The notes under the pieces are model-generated. The model saw only the letters and a list, made by a program, of their open reading frames with translations. It was not told the origin of the DNA and made no database searches. 64,000 nucleotides of DNA from NCBI RefSeq assembly GCF_003573695.1, contig NC_039362.1, forward strand, positions 17,008,063 through 17,072,062, written 5' to 3'. The DNA is from Papaver somniferum. Lineage: Eukaryota; Streptophyta; Magnoliopsida; Ranunculales; Papaveraceae. Positions within the stretch are counted from its first letter, which is position 1. Every line of letters starts with the position of its first letter. Below are positions 44,761 to 55,801 of this stretch, one piece after another. Made by a program: the position numbers and the translations under genes.

Positions 44761-45125
44761 TTTTGCCTTCCTAATTAAAGGTCTTATTATGCCACCTCTT
44801 GTCATTGCGACAAAATCGCAGGACGTCCTTGCACTTTCATGCAAAAACCCATTGATCTTGCCTTAACTTTTTCTTTTGTATTATGGCCTTTTCAGGAATG
44901 TTGCGATAATATGACAGGCCTAAATATTCTTGCGAAAATAAAGCTCCATGACATTGCCGTCTTGCGACTAAATCACAGGACGTCTTCGCACTTTCATGCG
45001 AAAACCCATTGATCTCATCTTATCCTTTTCTTTTGTGTTATTGCCTCTTCAGGATTGTTGCACAAATATGACAAGCCTTAATATCCTTGCGAATAAAAAG
45101 CCTCATGATATTTGCGTCTTAAGAC
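44761..45125. repeat. Tandem duplication of about 165 bp in H
   Basis: Two diverged copies each contain AGGACGTC, TTGCACTTTCATGC or TCGCACTTTCATGC, AAAACCCATTGATCT and TATTGCC/ATGGCC..TTCAGGA, starting near 44800 and 44960. Located between the antisense gene and pol. Confidence 0.7.
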
Positions 45126-45980
45126 ACTTATCAGCTCCCTAATTGAGGGTGCCTCCCTTATCTCCCCCATGGTTGCCCCTTCAAGGAGGCGTACTTTTAC
45201 CATACAAGGTTAGCTCCTCTCATCCAGTCTTAACAACAACCAGTTATTTTCGCAGCCTCTTATCCCTTTTACCTATAGGGCTTATGGTTACGAGACTGCA
45301 CCCTAAGTGGGGTTTTCTTCGGGCAGTATAAGCAAGACTTGTCAAGAATAGAGAAGTACGCTTCAAACATCTCTGGCACTCTTGACTCAACCGTGTACCT
45401 TGGATCTTTGATCAGATCTGCACTCCTTGGGAGAGTCCTTATTACCTTAGTCGCCCAACCTAAGTCATATGCTTAAGCTGAGAATCCAAGGTGCCTCTCC
45501 CGGATGGGGTTTATTGACCCCAAATCTCCATGACTCAGGTTCCGGTGGCGGTGTAGCCTTTCCCTGAGCCATGCAACAGGTACCCCCTAATATGACGTAC
45601 TTTAGGTCTTACATTTGCCTCTTGCGAAATTTTATTCGCGAACTAGGGTGTATGCCATAAAGGTTCGCCCCTTTCTTTTATGTCATTGTTTAGTGATTAT
45701 CTCTGCGAAAATTTCGCACATCATGATCTTGTTTTGATATGAGTAATCTTGCAATTATTCTTTCAGAATCCATAATTTCTCAAAGCTTCTTACGGATAAT
45801 ATCTTTTTAAGTACAACCTGTTCCATGGTCTATCTAATCTATGACCAACATCTCTTCCTTCTGGATCCATTAATCTATAAGCTCCTGTTCCAACTATCTC
45901 CCTAATGATGTAAGGTCCATCCCATTTTTTCGCTAATTTTCCACCATTTTCTCGCTGATATATTGGTGTTTCTCGCAGAA
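45126..45980. other. Spacer between the antisense gene and integrase in H
   Basis: Pyrimidine-rich sequence with a GAGAATCCAAGGTGCCTCTC segment and short ORFs only. It probably contains the 3' ends of both convergent transcripts. No gene supported. Confidence 0.45.
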
Positions 45981-47264
45981 CTAAATCTCCTGGTTGAAAT
46001 TCGCGTATTTTGACACGTTTATTATATTCTCGGCTAATCTTCGCTGATAATTCTCCATATGTTGTAAAGCTTTTTCTCTTTCTTCTAATTCATCAAGTTT
46101 ATTTAAAATCAAGCCCGCACTAAGATTTTTCTCCCAAGCTTCTCTTTTTGTTGTCGGAATAACAACTTCTGTTGGTAACACCGCTTCAACTCCGTATGTT
46201 AAACAAAAAGGTGACATTCCAGTAGCTTCTCTTCTAGTTGTATTATAAGCCCATACTGCATTATGTACTTGTTCGCACCATGCTCTGTGATGTCCTTCCA
46301 ATTTCTTCTTTAATATATCTGCAATTGTTTTTTTGTTGCTTCTACTTGCCCATTAGCTTGTGGATACAAAGGAGTAGACTTTCCACATTTTATCTTGAAT
46401 GCATTAAGTAGCATTTATATTTGTCCTTCAAATTGTTTCCCATTATCAGATACCAACTGTGCAGAATCTCAAATGAATTTTCGAATATGAATGTAAAGAT
46501 CTTTGTCGCGAATATGCTGTACTGCCTTCACTTCTGTCCATTTTGTGAAATAATCTGTTGCGACTATTAAGTATCTTCTTTGTCCATCCTGGTAAAAATG
46601 GCCCCACAATATCTAAGCCCCACTTTCCAAAAGGCCACACACTGGTTGAAGATGACAATGGTGCTCCAGGTGCATGTATTTTCTTTCCATGCCGCTGACA
46701 ATCTTCGCAACGTCTTGATATTTGTTTTGCATCTTCATGCATGTATGGCCAGTAATAACCTTGCATTTTTGCTCTATGTGCCAAAGATCTTCCTCCACTA
46801 TGATTGCCAGCATCCCCACTATGTAACATTTTTATCACCTTTTCTCCTTTCTCTCGTGTCAAACATCTGAGTGATGGTCCATCAAAGGATTTTCGGTATA
46901 ACAACCCATCTCTTAATTCATAATTCGTTGCACGGCTTTTTAACTTGTATGTTTCCAATCTATTTCTTGGTGTTTCCTCTTTCGCCAAATATGCATGAAG
47001 TTCCATTCTCCAGTCTACGATATTGTTCATTTGTTCTTCTTCTTCATTGTCTATTATCATCACATCCACGTCTTCTTCTTGTTTATTGATTGATGGTGAC
47101 AAAAGTGTTTGTATTTTTATGAAACTCACAGTTGGATCTGTCATCATGCTTGACATGAAAGAAAAAGCGTCTGCGAGTCTGTTATCCTTTCTTGAAATGT
47201 GCCTCCATTTTGTTTTTGGGATTTTCGCTGACAATTCTTCAACCAGCTTCTTGTATTTCTTCAA
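45981..47264 (-). pseudogene. Integrase of element H, frameshifted
   Basis: 46446-47264 begins with the end of the second RNase H (KYKKLVEELSAKIPKTKWRHI, KDNRLADAFS) and then the zinc-binding HHCC domain (HSGDAGNHSGG...CEDCQRHGKK) and the first catalytic Asp in WPFGKWGLDIVGPF. A frameshift follows. 46302-46445 has remnants of the core with LVSDNGKQFEGQ (second Asp) and NGQVEATKK (Glu). 45981-46301 completes it: WAYNTTRREATGMSPFCLTYG and VLPTEVVIP. All three DDE residues can be seen but no longer in one frame. Family assignment (Gypsy, rve) is firm. Confidence 0.85.
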
Positions 47265-47285
47265 GGATGGTTCATTTGTAGTATA

Positions 47286-48014
47286 CTATCCCTTTATTTG
47301 GCGAATAACTAGCTGTGAATCACTAGTGATCCTGGCATTTTCTAGTTTCATTTCTATTGCGAATTTTAAGTCATGTATCACAGCTTCATATTCTGTTTCA
47401 TTATTAGTGGATGCAAATTCCAATCTGAATGAAAAAGCCATCTTTATTCCTTCTGGCGAAATTAAAACAATTCTAACTCCATTTCCTTCTCCATTTGATG
47501 ATCCATCTACCAATATCTCCCATTTATTTGGTTCTGTTAATAAATCTTTTGGATCTGCATGCTCTTCTTCTACATCCATCATTTCTTCTACTGCTTCATC
47601 TTCTTCTAAAGGAAATTCCGCCAAGAAATCTGCAACAACTTGTGATTTTGGTGAAGACAAAATTTCATATTTAATATCAAAATGGCCTACTTGTGCATTC
47701 CACCTCTCCACTCTTCCCGATCTTTTAGAATTCTTCATCACTGATTCAATTGGTACTTTTGTTAATACCTTTATCGTGTGTGCTTGAAAGTATATGCGGA
47801 GCTTAAATGATGCATAAACTAATGCTAAGATTAACTTTTCAGTCTTTGAGTAATTCTTCTCGGAAGTATTAAAAGTTTTGCTAATGTAATAAATGGGTTT
47901 CTCTACTCCTGCGTCTACTCGCAATAACACAACACTTAATGCATGCGACGTCGTCGCAAGATAGATCAATAATTCTTCTCCTGATTCTTCTTTTTGTAAA
48001 ATAGTTGTATTCAT
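47286..48014 (-). pseudogene. RNase H of element H, two tandem domains
   Basis: The first domain covers LLIYLATTSHALSVVLLRVD, KPIYYISKTFNTSEKNYSKTEKL and HTIKVLTKVPIES, the usual Gypsy RNase H. It is followed by WEILVDGSSNGEGNGV...NETEYEAVIHDLKFAIE...ITSDSQLVIRQIKG, an archaeal-type RNase H with its own Asp, Glu and Asp. RNase H degrades the RNA strand of the hybrid. The stop at 47286-47288 (TAG) lies inside the second domain, whose tail resumes at 47264. Tandem RNase H domains support Tat-lineage placement. Confidence 0.85.
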
Positions 48015-48727
48015 AAGATGTTCTTTGATCCCTTGAAAAGCTTTTTCACATTTATCACTCCATTTAAATTTCGCACACTTCTTGAGTATATCGAAAAAAT
48101 ATTTGCATTTATTGTTGCTGGTGTTGGCATGTCACGAACTGCTTGCACTTTTTCTGGATCAACCTGTATTCCTTCCTTTGATACAATGTAGCCTAAAAAT
48201 TTTCCCGATGCAACTCCAATAGTACACTTCTCAGGATTCAATTTAATGTTATACTGCCGTATTTGTTCAAAAATCTCCCTCAGGTCTTGTACATGGTCTT
48301 TAGCTTCTTTACTCTTTACTAACATGTCATCCACGTATACTTCTAATGTTTTGTGTATCTATTTTGCGAACACCTTATCTACCATTCTTTGGTATGTCGC
48401 TCCCGCATTTCGCAAACCAAATGGTATTTTCGTGTAACAATATAAACCTCTAGGGGCAAAGAAAGCAGTATGTTCTTGATCTTCTTCAGCGAGAGGGATT
48501 TGGTTATACCCTTTGTACCCATCTAAATATGATACCCTATCGTTTCCCGCTGCGGATTCCACCATTTGAGGAATATCTGGTAACGAAAAACTAACTTTGG
48601 GGCAAGCTTTGTTTAAATCAATGAAATCTATGCAAATCCTGATTCCTTTGTTTTTCTTTGGGACAATTACCATATATGCTATCCATTCTGAGTATTTATC
48701 TTCTCTTATGATTCCCGCATCAAGCAT
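48011..48727 (-). pseudogene. Reverse transcriptase of element H with an internal stop
   Basis: Copies element RNA into DNA. Motifs in order: LDAGIIREDKYSEWIAYMVIVPKK, IDFIDLNKACPK, YLDGYKGYNQIPL, FFAPRGLYCYTKIPFGL, then after an in-frame TAG (48359-48361) the catalytic YVDDM at about 48325, LNPEKCTIGVASGKFLGYIVS and a frameshift near 48075. The TAG fits CAG with C to T. It is preceded by a TAG at 48731-48733 that separates it from protease. Confidence 0.88.
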
Positions 48728-48730
48728 TTT

Positions 48731-49879
48731 CTACAGTTCTTCTTCTATTTGGGAATGGTAAGTTGTTGCAATTTTTTTTATTCTCTGTTTAAATGGTCTC
48801 ACATTTTTGTTAATATCCAACTTTTGGCATGCAATTGATGGATCTATTCCCGGTATCTCATCCATGCTTCCTGCGAAAACATCTTTATATTTTCGCAAAA
48901 AGTTAACAGTTCTTTCTTCTTCTTCCATATCCATTTTGGTTCCAATTCTCAATATTAGAGGTTCCTCTATAGTCCCAACGTTTATTTCTTTTGTTGGTTC
49001 TGCGGCAGTGTAACTGGGTTTAGGTTCTCCCATTGGTGTTGGTTCTTTTATTGTTTTCATAGGTCCTTCTCCTTCTTCCAAAATTTCGCTGGGTATTCCT
49101 TTGTCTTCTTTTGACCTTATCATATATATTCTAAATTCTTCTTCTTTCTTTGCTTCCTTTGCCAACTTTCTACGAAATTGTTTCTTTTTTGCTTGTCCTT
49201 CATAATGCTTTACTTCAATTTGATGACATAATTTCGCATTGTCAACATTTCCTCTGATTTCACCTATTCCATTTGGTGTGAGGAATTTAATACATTGATG
49301 CAACGTTGATACCACAACTTTTATCGCATGTATCCATGGTCTTCCTAATAACATATTATATGGCGATTCCATATCCACCACGCACAACGTTACATGTGTT
49401 TCGATTTCTCCAAGTGGAATTCGTACCATTATCTCTCCTTTAGGTTTTGTTGTGGATTTTCCAAAGCCGTGAACAAAATATGTTGAACTGGACGTTTCTT
49501 CATCTTTAAATCCCATTCCCCGGAATGCGTGATAAAATATTATATCCACTGAACTTCTTGTATCGATTAAAGTTGTGTTCAATATTCATTTTCCTGTGGA
49601 TTTTGTCATTGTCTCCTTCTCTTTTCGCGTAATAGGCATTGTGATAACCAATGGAGATGTGTGGTTCAAATTTTATTTTGGTATTTCTGCCGCCATGAAT
49701 GTAATTTTTTGCTTTTCCCAATCTTTCAAGGGTGGTGTCTTTTCTACCGCCATAACTTTCCTTCCTTCAAAATTTCGTTTATGTATTCTTCCTTTGATGT
49801 TTTCATGGAATTCATTAACCATCGTTTTTGTTATCATATTACACTCCAATCTTTTGTCATCTTCATTAATTCTATTCAT
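48731..49879 (-). pseudogene. Protease of element H with altered active-site motif, plus residual Gag end
   Basis: 49506-49879 encodes KDWEKQKITFMAAEIPK and related sequence, the usual link between Gag and protease. Protease: LIDTRSSVDIIFYHAFRGMGF has DTR where the catalytic triad should be Asp-Thr/Ser-Gly; NMLLGRPWIHAIKVVVSTLHQCIKF gives the C-terminal signature. The rest runs into the RT linker (KLDINKNVRPFKQRIKK). The Gly to Arg change (GGA or GGG to AGA) would inactivate the enzyme. Capsid-coding Gag is missing upstream: only about 110 bp separates this from the LTR. Confidence 0.82.
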
Positions 49880-49988
49880 CTTTCTTTTAACTGGTTCACT
49901 GTTTTATTTAATCACTTTCTTGATTTGAATATTCTCAACAACAATCTTCAACTTTCGATCTTCAAGGTCCCTATTTATAGCGCCATTA

Positions 49989-50460
49989 TGTAGTTGCAGG
50001 AAATCCTACACTACACCCCTCATATGATTTCATTATTAATCAACTCATTTTTAGGTTTACACTCTTAATTTTATTGATCAATCTTTGAATATTCTTACAA
50101 GAAAAGATAAAGAAATCAAGAATGATCTCTGCTCTAGACCTTCTCTCTCCTATTTACTTGTTTCTTACTCAAAAAAGATCTCTCTCTTTTCTTTACAACT
50201 TGAACGACTATTTATAGGGAAATACATAGTGGATGACAGCTAATATGTCCTTTATTTTCGGGTATGATCTGCGAAATTCTCGCAACCTTAAAAATATTAA
50301 TTTCGCAAGCTCTCTAATTTTCGCAGGACTATCACATCTTTCTCGTGATCTTAGCTGACGTCGTTTATTATATTCTTCCTGAAATTATTCTGCGACGTTG
50401 TTGTATTGTGTTGTTTATAATTTCGCTGAAATATTGTCGTTCCGAGATTCTGATCCTACA
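49989..50460 (-). repeat. 5' LTR of element H (472 bp)
   Basis: Ends TGTAGTTGCAGG and TGATCCTACA on the plus strand. On the minus strand, a TATA box TATAAATAG lies at about 50210-50218. It is followed inward by TAATGGCGCTATAAATAGGG, in which only TGGCGC recalls a primer site. Right boundary confirmed by TGACT. Confidence 0.85.
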
Positions 50461-50465
50461 TGACT

Positions 50466-50498
50466 GTCTCACACAAATCATGTAAGATGTTACCAGGT
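50466..50498 (-). repeat. Remnant of element F's LTR between H and G
   Basis: GTCTCACACAAATCATGTAAG continues F's LTR directly, matching 62050-62080 in another copy. It ends in CAGGT, the expected target duplication of G; the second copy would lie beyond the window. Confidence 0.8.
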
Positions 50499-50959
50499 TG
50501 TTAGAGCATTGCTCGGTCGAACTCGCAAGCCTTGCTATCTCAAGCTTGTTTGTCAATTTTAGTTTCCAAAACTATAAGTCTTGATTTATAGTCTACTTAT
50601 AGCTAAGTCTCGGACTAGGATATAAAGTGTAGTTGAGCTCTATACTCCACGACGTTCATCATAGAAAGAGGAAGCACTACTCAAGGAACTGGTGAAACTT
50701 CATCGACTAAAAGGTATGTGGAGACTTGAACTTATCTATCACTCAAAAGTCTATCTACTCTATCTCCTATCTTGAGACAAAAGTCGTATTGTTATATAAA
50801 CTTCGATTATACACATTTGCTATTTCAAGCCGAGTTCATCTCTCTTATCTATTTCTCGAAATATGTGTTGGTAATCTTTCGCTTTGGCCAAGTTCATCTT
50901 TACAAGTGACGAAATTCATGTTGATTATTTCAATATCTTGAAAATCGCTTTGATGAAAA
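50499..50959 (+). repeat. 5' LTR of element G, left part (461 bp)
   Basis: Starts TGTTAGAGCATTGC. Interrupted at 50959 by the solo LTR, with the duplication GAAAA at 50955-50959. The rest of the LTR is at 53814-55696. Confidence 0.88.
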
Positions 50960-53808
50960 TGAAAAGACGAGGGTGCCGAAATATACCTTAATCTAAAACT
51001 TTTTCACCTATAAGTCCTTTCTCCGAAAGTGATTGTCTATTGACTGAGTCGAGACAATACAACTAATCGGTTCGCACTTCATGTGATCGTCTATGGATAC
51101 GAGATCGAGACAATACGGCAACAAGATAACTTGTGTGATTGACTACTGATACAAGATCGAGACAATACCACAACGAAGTATGTTTACTTGATAATAGGTT
51201 CGGACTTAACCAAACACAATAGGATTGCTATCAAGTAAACAGGAATTAACGTTTGTGTAATTTAATTTAAATTATAATAACAACAATTATAATTGCGAAA
51301 AATAAAAGTAAATGACACAGCAAGGTTTTGTTAACGAGGAAACCACAAATGCAGAAAAACCTCGGGACCTTGTCCAGAATTGATTACTCTCAGGATTAAG
51401 CCACTATACAAAATCTAAACCAAATTCGTATAGTTGAGACCAAGCAACTAAACCTATAGTTCACCTAGTTCCGTATGTATCCCTGCGCCTCAAACTTGCA
51501 ATAAGTCACGCACTTGGAACAATTACTTTGGTTCGTATTCCAAACAGTAAAGGAACAAAAAATCTGTTCGGTAACAACTCTTTTCAAACAAGTGATATGA
51601 GTTTGACAAAAGGCTATTTCGTTGATCCTAATAAACTCCTTTGTCAGGTCCTTAGATCTATCTTTTCAACAACTACCAAAGTAATTGTTAAGATTATGCA
51701 ATGAATACTTTTAATCACAAAGAAATGTATTGATGACGATCTACTCAACTAATCAATCCAATCTATCACAAAGATAAACCGATTATAGTTGGATCCCTTT
51801 CTAGCCGAAACAAGTTTTGTGCACACCAAAGATTTTGAACCCAAATCAGAAATCTTCTTCATCTTCAAATCTTCTTTGATCTTCAATAAACACCTGCACA
51901 CAATCAACTTGAATCTCTTGCGATCAATCACTCACAGAACGAAGTCTGTTAACAATGGATTATCACAAGACGTCTTTAGATCTACAAACAGTCTAAAGAT
52001 CCCCGTCGACACTTCGATCTAGTTTGAGTGAATCTTATATCAGAAGAGCAGATTCTCAAGCATAAACACACTAGGTGCAATCAAAGTTCAACAACCATTA
52101 GTCAATCAAATCAATCGAAAACTAATAATAAACTGCAATTATCTAGTTTCCCACCAACGTTACTCGTAAAGCTTCCCAGTCCAAAAGAAGTCTTTAAAAC
52201 GAGCGGTCATAAGAGATTTCACCTAATTAGGGTATTTTCCTCTCCGAATAGACGACTCCACCAGTAACAACACAAATAGGTAGTTTTGCTGGCTCTGAGG
52301 ATTAGTTTGCTTGAAATGCAAACTTCAGTATTTATAGACAAGGAAGTTTGGACACCAAGGAATTTCCAAAACCGAAAACTCTCAAAGATATGCAATAAGG
52401 GAAAAAATGGTTTTCATAATTCCTGGAGATGCTTTGTCCAAATATTGACCGAAATCTCAGTAGAAAATCTCCAACTAGTAAATGCACATTACTAATTTTT
52501 ATTTTCTAAAGATATGCATTTTAATTGCTGGAAATTAAAAGCATATAAAACTAAAAACCTTAATTAAAAGATTCTCAATTTATTTCGATCAGGGATTCTC
52601 CTTTAGCTATTAAGGAATATCTTTGAACACTAAAAGATAAGAGTTACTGCACATGTTCAAAGTATGTCGACATCTGTACTTTGTAAATCCTTTGTCATAT
52701 TTACAATCTTGGAACTGATTTGTCACACTTCCAAACAAGTTTAGAATTGGTTCATCTGACTTCCAAGAACTATGTGATTGATTATCCTATCAAATCACCA
52801 TTGATGGGTTTCACGGTTCTACCTCAACATAAAGTTTTGGTTCTACCTCCAAGTGGGTACTAGGATCGGTTACACTAGTTACCATAAAATGACTAACTAA
52901 GTACTAGGATCGGTTACCACTTCTTATGGTAAAACTTGTGATCGGTTAACCAAGTTATAGGATCGGTTACACCAACTTACTAAAACTTGTTAACCTACTA
53001 CAAGGATCGATTACACATCTTGTGATTAGTCCCAACCAAGTTCTAGGATCGGTTACCCAAAGACTAGGCATGGTCACACCAATTACAAATATCGATCATA
53101 CCATCTCAGGTGATTACTTAAGATCGGTTTCACTAATAAAAGTCATACCAATACAAAAGTCAGGCCTTGTGAATAGTTTTACCAAGATACATAAACAAGT
53201 CATGAGCGGTTATACTAAACACACATATTGGTAATTCAAAATATTTGCAATGAATAACAATACCAATAAGCCTAGCGATTTCCCTTTCGATTCACAAAAC
53301 AAGTTTATGAATTTACTTCCTTTAAACGAATGTAAAACATTGTTTCCTAGGACAAAATATTCACCCTTACCCATACATAATCACAATATCATTCATATGA
53401 CTATGTCGATGTCTTATATACGAAGTCCAAAAGATAGACGTTATACTTTGTATTGTAATTCCTTAATACTATGTCTAACTAGTGTATAATATTCACAGCT
53501 TCACAGTTATGTTTTCAATATGCACGACTTGTAAGATACGTCAGGGAATGAAACGGTTCAAGTCAAATATTACTAACCTCAAGTGGAAGGATGATGTCGT
53601 CATTGTAGCTCCTTACTTTTTCACATTCTTCAAGTCTTCACGTAATACTTGTAATGTCTCATATCCTAATACTTTAAAGCTAACCTATACGAAGTTGACT
53701 CTAGAATATAATCAAGCGACTCTTTAAATGAGCTTTGGTTCACTAAAATATGACAACCAAACTTGACATACCAACGCTTGATGGGTTCAACCGAGCTATG
53801 CTCTAACA
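50960..53808 (-). mobile_element. Solo LTR, divergent subfamily (2849 bp), inside G's 5' LTR
   Basis: Plus-strand ends TGAAAAGACGAGGG and TGCTCTAACA, flanked by GAAAA on both sides (50955-50959, 53809-53813). It shares the conserved block (AACGAGGAAACCACAAATGC; GGGACC) with the other copies but differs in the variable part. Instead of GTNNGCNNAC decamers it has an array of AGGATCGGTTAC words at about 52860-53110. No primer site or gag adjoins it. Confidence 0.92.
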
Positions 53809-53813
53809 GAAAA

Positions 53814-55696
53814 ATAGTGTGTGAATAACCTCTATTTAACATCCTCTAAGAATGTTTCAATGATTGAAATGATAGTTTAAAATATATAACCTTGAATGGA
53901 TATAAGCATTGTATGTGAACTTATTCTTGTGTAAGTCCAAAATCCTTGAACCAAAGTATGCGTACTTTGCTGCTCAGGATAACCGGAACTAAAGCCTGCG
54001 TACTGACGGAAGTACATATCCCATGAATTTCTGCTGGAGTTTGTGAACTGAAAACAAACTCAATCTGGGTACTTAAGTATGCTTACCGGTATGCGTACTT
54101 GAGTGGGTTATTTTCTAAAAACGGTTTATTCGTGAACTAAGACATATATAAGCTAAGGAATGCATATTTGCAAACCGTGGCTATAATGTTCATGAATTGA
54201 TTCGAGTGAATCAAAATCGTTTTTGCTTCGATTGTGACTTGTATACAATATTGAACAACTCTCTAACTAGTTCTTTTGAGTCATTTGAACTAGTTATGGT
54301 GAAGATAAATATGGTTGACATGAAAGTGTTCATATGGTTAACCATTTGGTTAACTACTGTTGAACCAACTAAGTGTACACGTTTAGGTACGATTACACAA
54401 ACCTAAATGAACGTGCATTTCATTTGTGTATAACAAACTAAGTTCGATATAACGGTTGAAAGATATTAGCTTGAATCTAATCAGGTTTTCATCTAACAGT
54501 GAATATTGAATGCTTTGTTACCAAGGTAACTTAGATTGCAAACCCTGATTTGGAGATTATATAAAGGAGAACTCTAGCAACTGGGAAACCTACACCTCAT
54601 GTGTGATACTAGTTGTATAAGCTAGAATCAATTCTCCTTTAAACTTAGGTTTCTACCGAGATCATGTAGGTTAAAGACTTGAAGACTTCATTGGGATTGT
54701 GAAGCCAGACCCAACTATTTTCTTTGTAATTGTGTGATCTGATCTTGCTGATTTTATCGTATTGAGTATAATTGTAACGTTTGGTTGAGATTAATTTCTC
54801 TGATAGGCAAGATAGAAAAGTAGTCACAAACATCTTCGTCTCATCGTTTGTGATTCCACAATATCTTGTTACGCTAGTCAATTAAAATTATTGTGAGGTG
54901 ATTGATATTTCTAGACTGTTATTCGGGAATATAAGTCTGATATATCAATTGGTTCTTGTTCACCTTGATTTATCAAAAGACGGAACAAAACTTGTAGGTA
55001 TTTCAGTGGGAGACAGATTTATCTATTATTGTAGACTTTTCTGTGTGATACAGATTTTTTTATTAAAGTCTTCGACTTTGGTTCGTAGCAACTCTTAGTT
55101 GTGGGTGGGATCAGCTAAGGGAATCAAATGCGTAGTATCCTGCTGGGATCAGAGACGTAGGAGCATAACTGTACATTGGATCAGTGTAATATTTATTGGG
55201 GTGCAACTACAGTCCAGGCCGAAGTTATTTTGTAGTAGGCTAGTGTCTGTAGCGACTTAATACAGTGTGTGTTCAATCTGGACTAGGTCCCGGGGTTTTT
55301 CTGCATTTGCGGTTTCCTCGTTAACAAAACTTCTGGTGTCTGTGTTATTTCTTTTCCGCATTATATTTTTTTTATATAATTGAAATATCATAGGTTGTGC
55401 GTTGAATCAATTAATTGGGAAATCCGACCTTTGGATGTTGATTGAAATTGATTGATCCTTGAACATTGGTCTTTGGTAACGTTCAAGTTAATTTCTCTTG
55501 TATTCAATTAGACTCGCAGATTTCTATTTGCTTGAGTAAGTATTGAATCGAGAAATTGAGATATAACTCTTTGATATACTTTTTATTAAGATTGAGTCTG
55601 ACCGTCTATTTGATTCTCTTAAAAGTATATTGGAGTTAGTCCATACAGATTGCTAAGCGAATTATTGGGTGAGGTTGTTGTACCCCCACTTTTTCA
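53814..55696 (+). repeat. 5' LTR of element G, right part (1883 bp)
   Basis: Continues G's LTR and ends CCCCCACTTTTTCA at 55696. Carries decamers such as GTATGCGTAC around 53955-54110. Together with 50499-50959 the LTR is about 2.34 kb. Confidence 0.85.
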
Positions 55697-55698
55697 AT

Positions 55699-55710
55699 TA
55701 GTATCAGAGA
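55699..55710 (+). promoter_or_regulatory. Primer binding site of element G (degenerate tRNA-Met)
   Basis: TAGTATCAGAGA, matching TGGTATCAGAGC at 10 of 12 positions, two bases after the LTR. Confidence 0.75.
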
Positions 55711-55801
55711 AGGCAAACACGTTTAAGACCTCATAAGTCTGTGTTTGTAGCAATCTGTCTCTGTGGACGGAAGATTATATCTTGTTGTTGCACACGCCAA
55801 A

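Larger units (their letters stand above)
41887..50460 (-). mobile_element. Element H: Tat-type Ty3/Gypsy with antisense intron-containing gene (8574 bp)
   Basis: Flanked by TGACT. The right end is a 472-bp LTR (49989-50460). The left end repeats its first 137 bp exactly and then diverges. Pol on the minus strand shows protease, reverse transcriptase, RNase H, a second archaeal-type RNase H, and integrase. Two RNase H domains are a mark of Tat-lineage elements. Gag is almost absent: only its C-terminal end before protease remains. Between integrase and the 3' LTR a five-exon gene lies on the opposite strand. Many stops and frameshifts make H inactive. Confidence 0.85.

Noticed and set aside
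47023..47787. 254-codon plus-strand ORF
   Set aside because: It is the complement of the RNase H region of H; the minus-strand frame explains the sequence fully.
54198..55098. ORFs of 66-78 codons inside G's 5' LTR
   Set aside because: They are not open in the other LTR copies and have no start context or domain.
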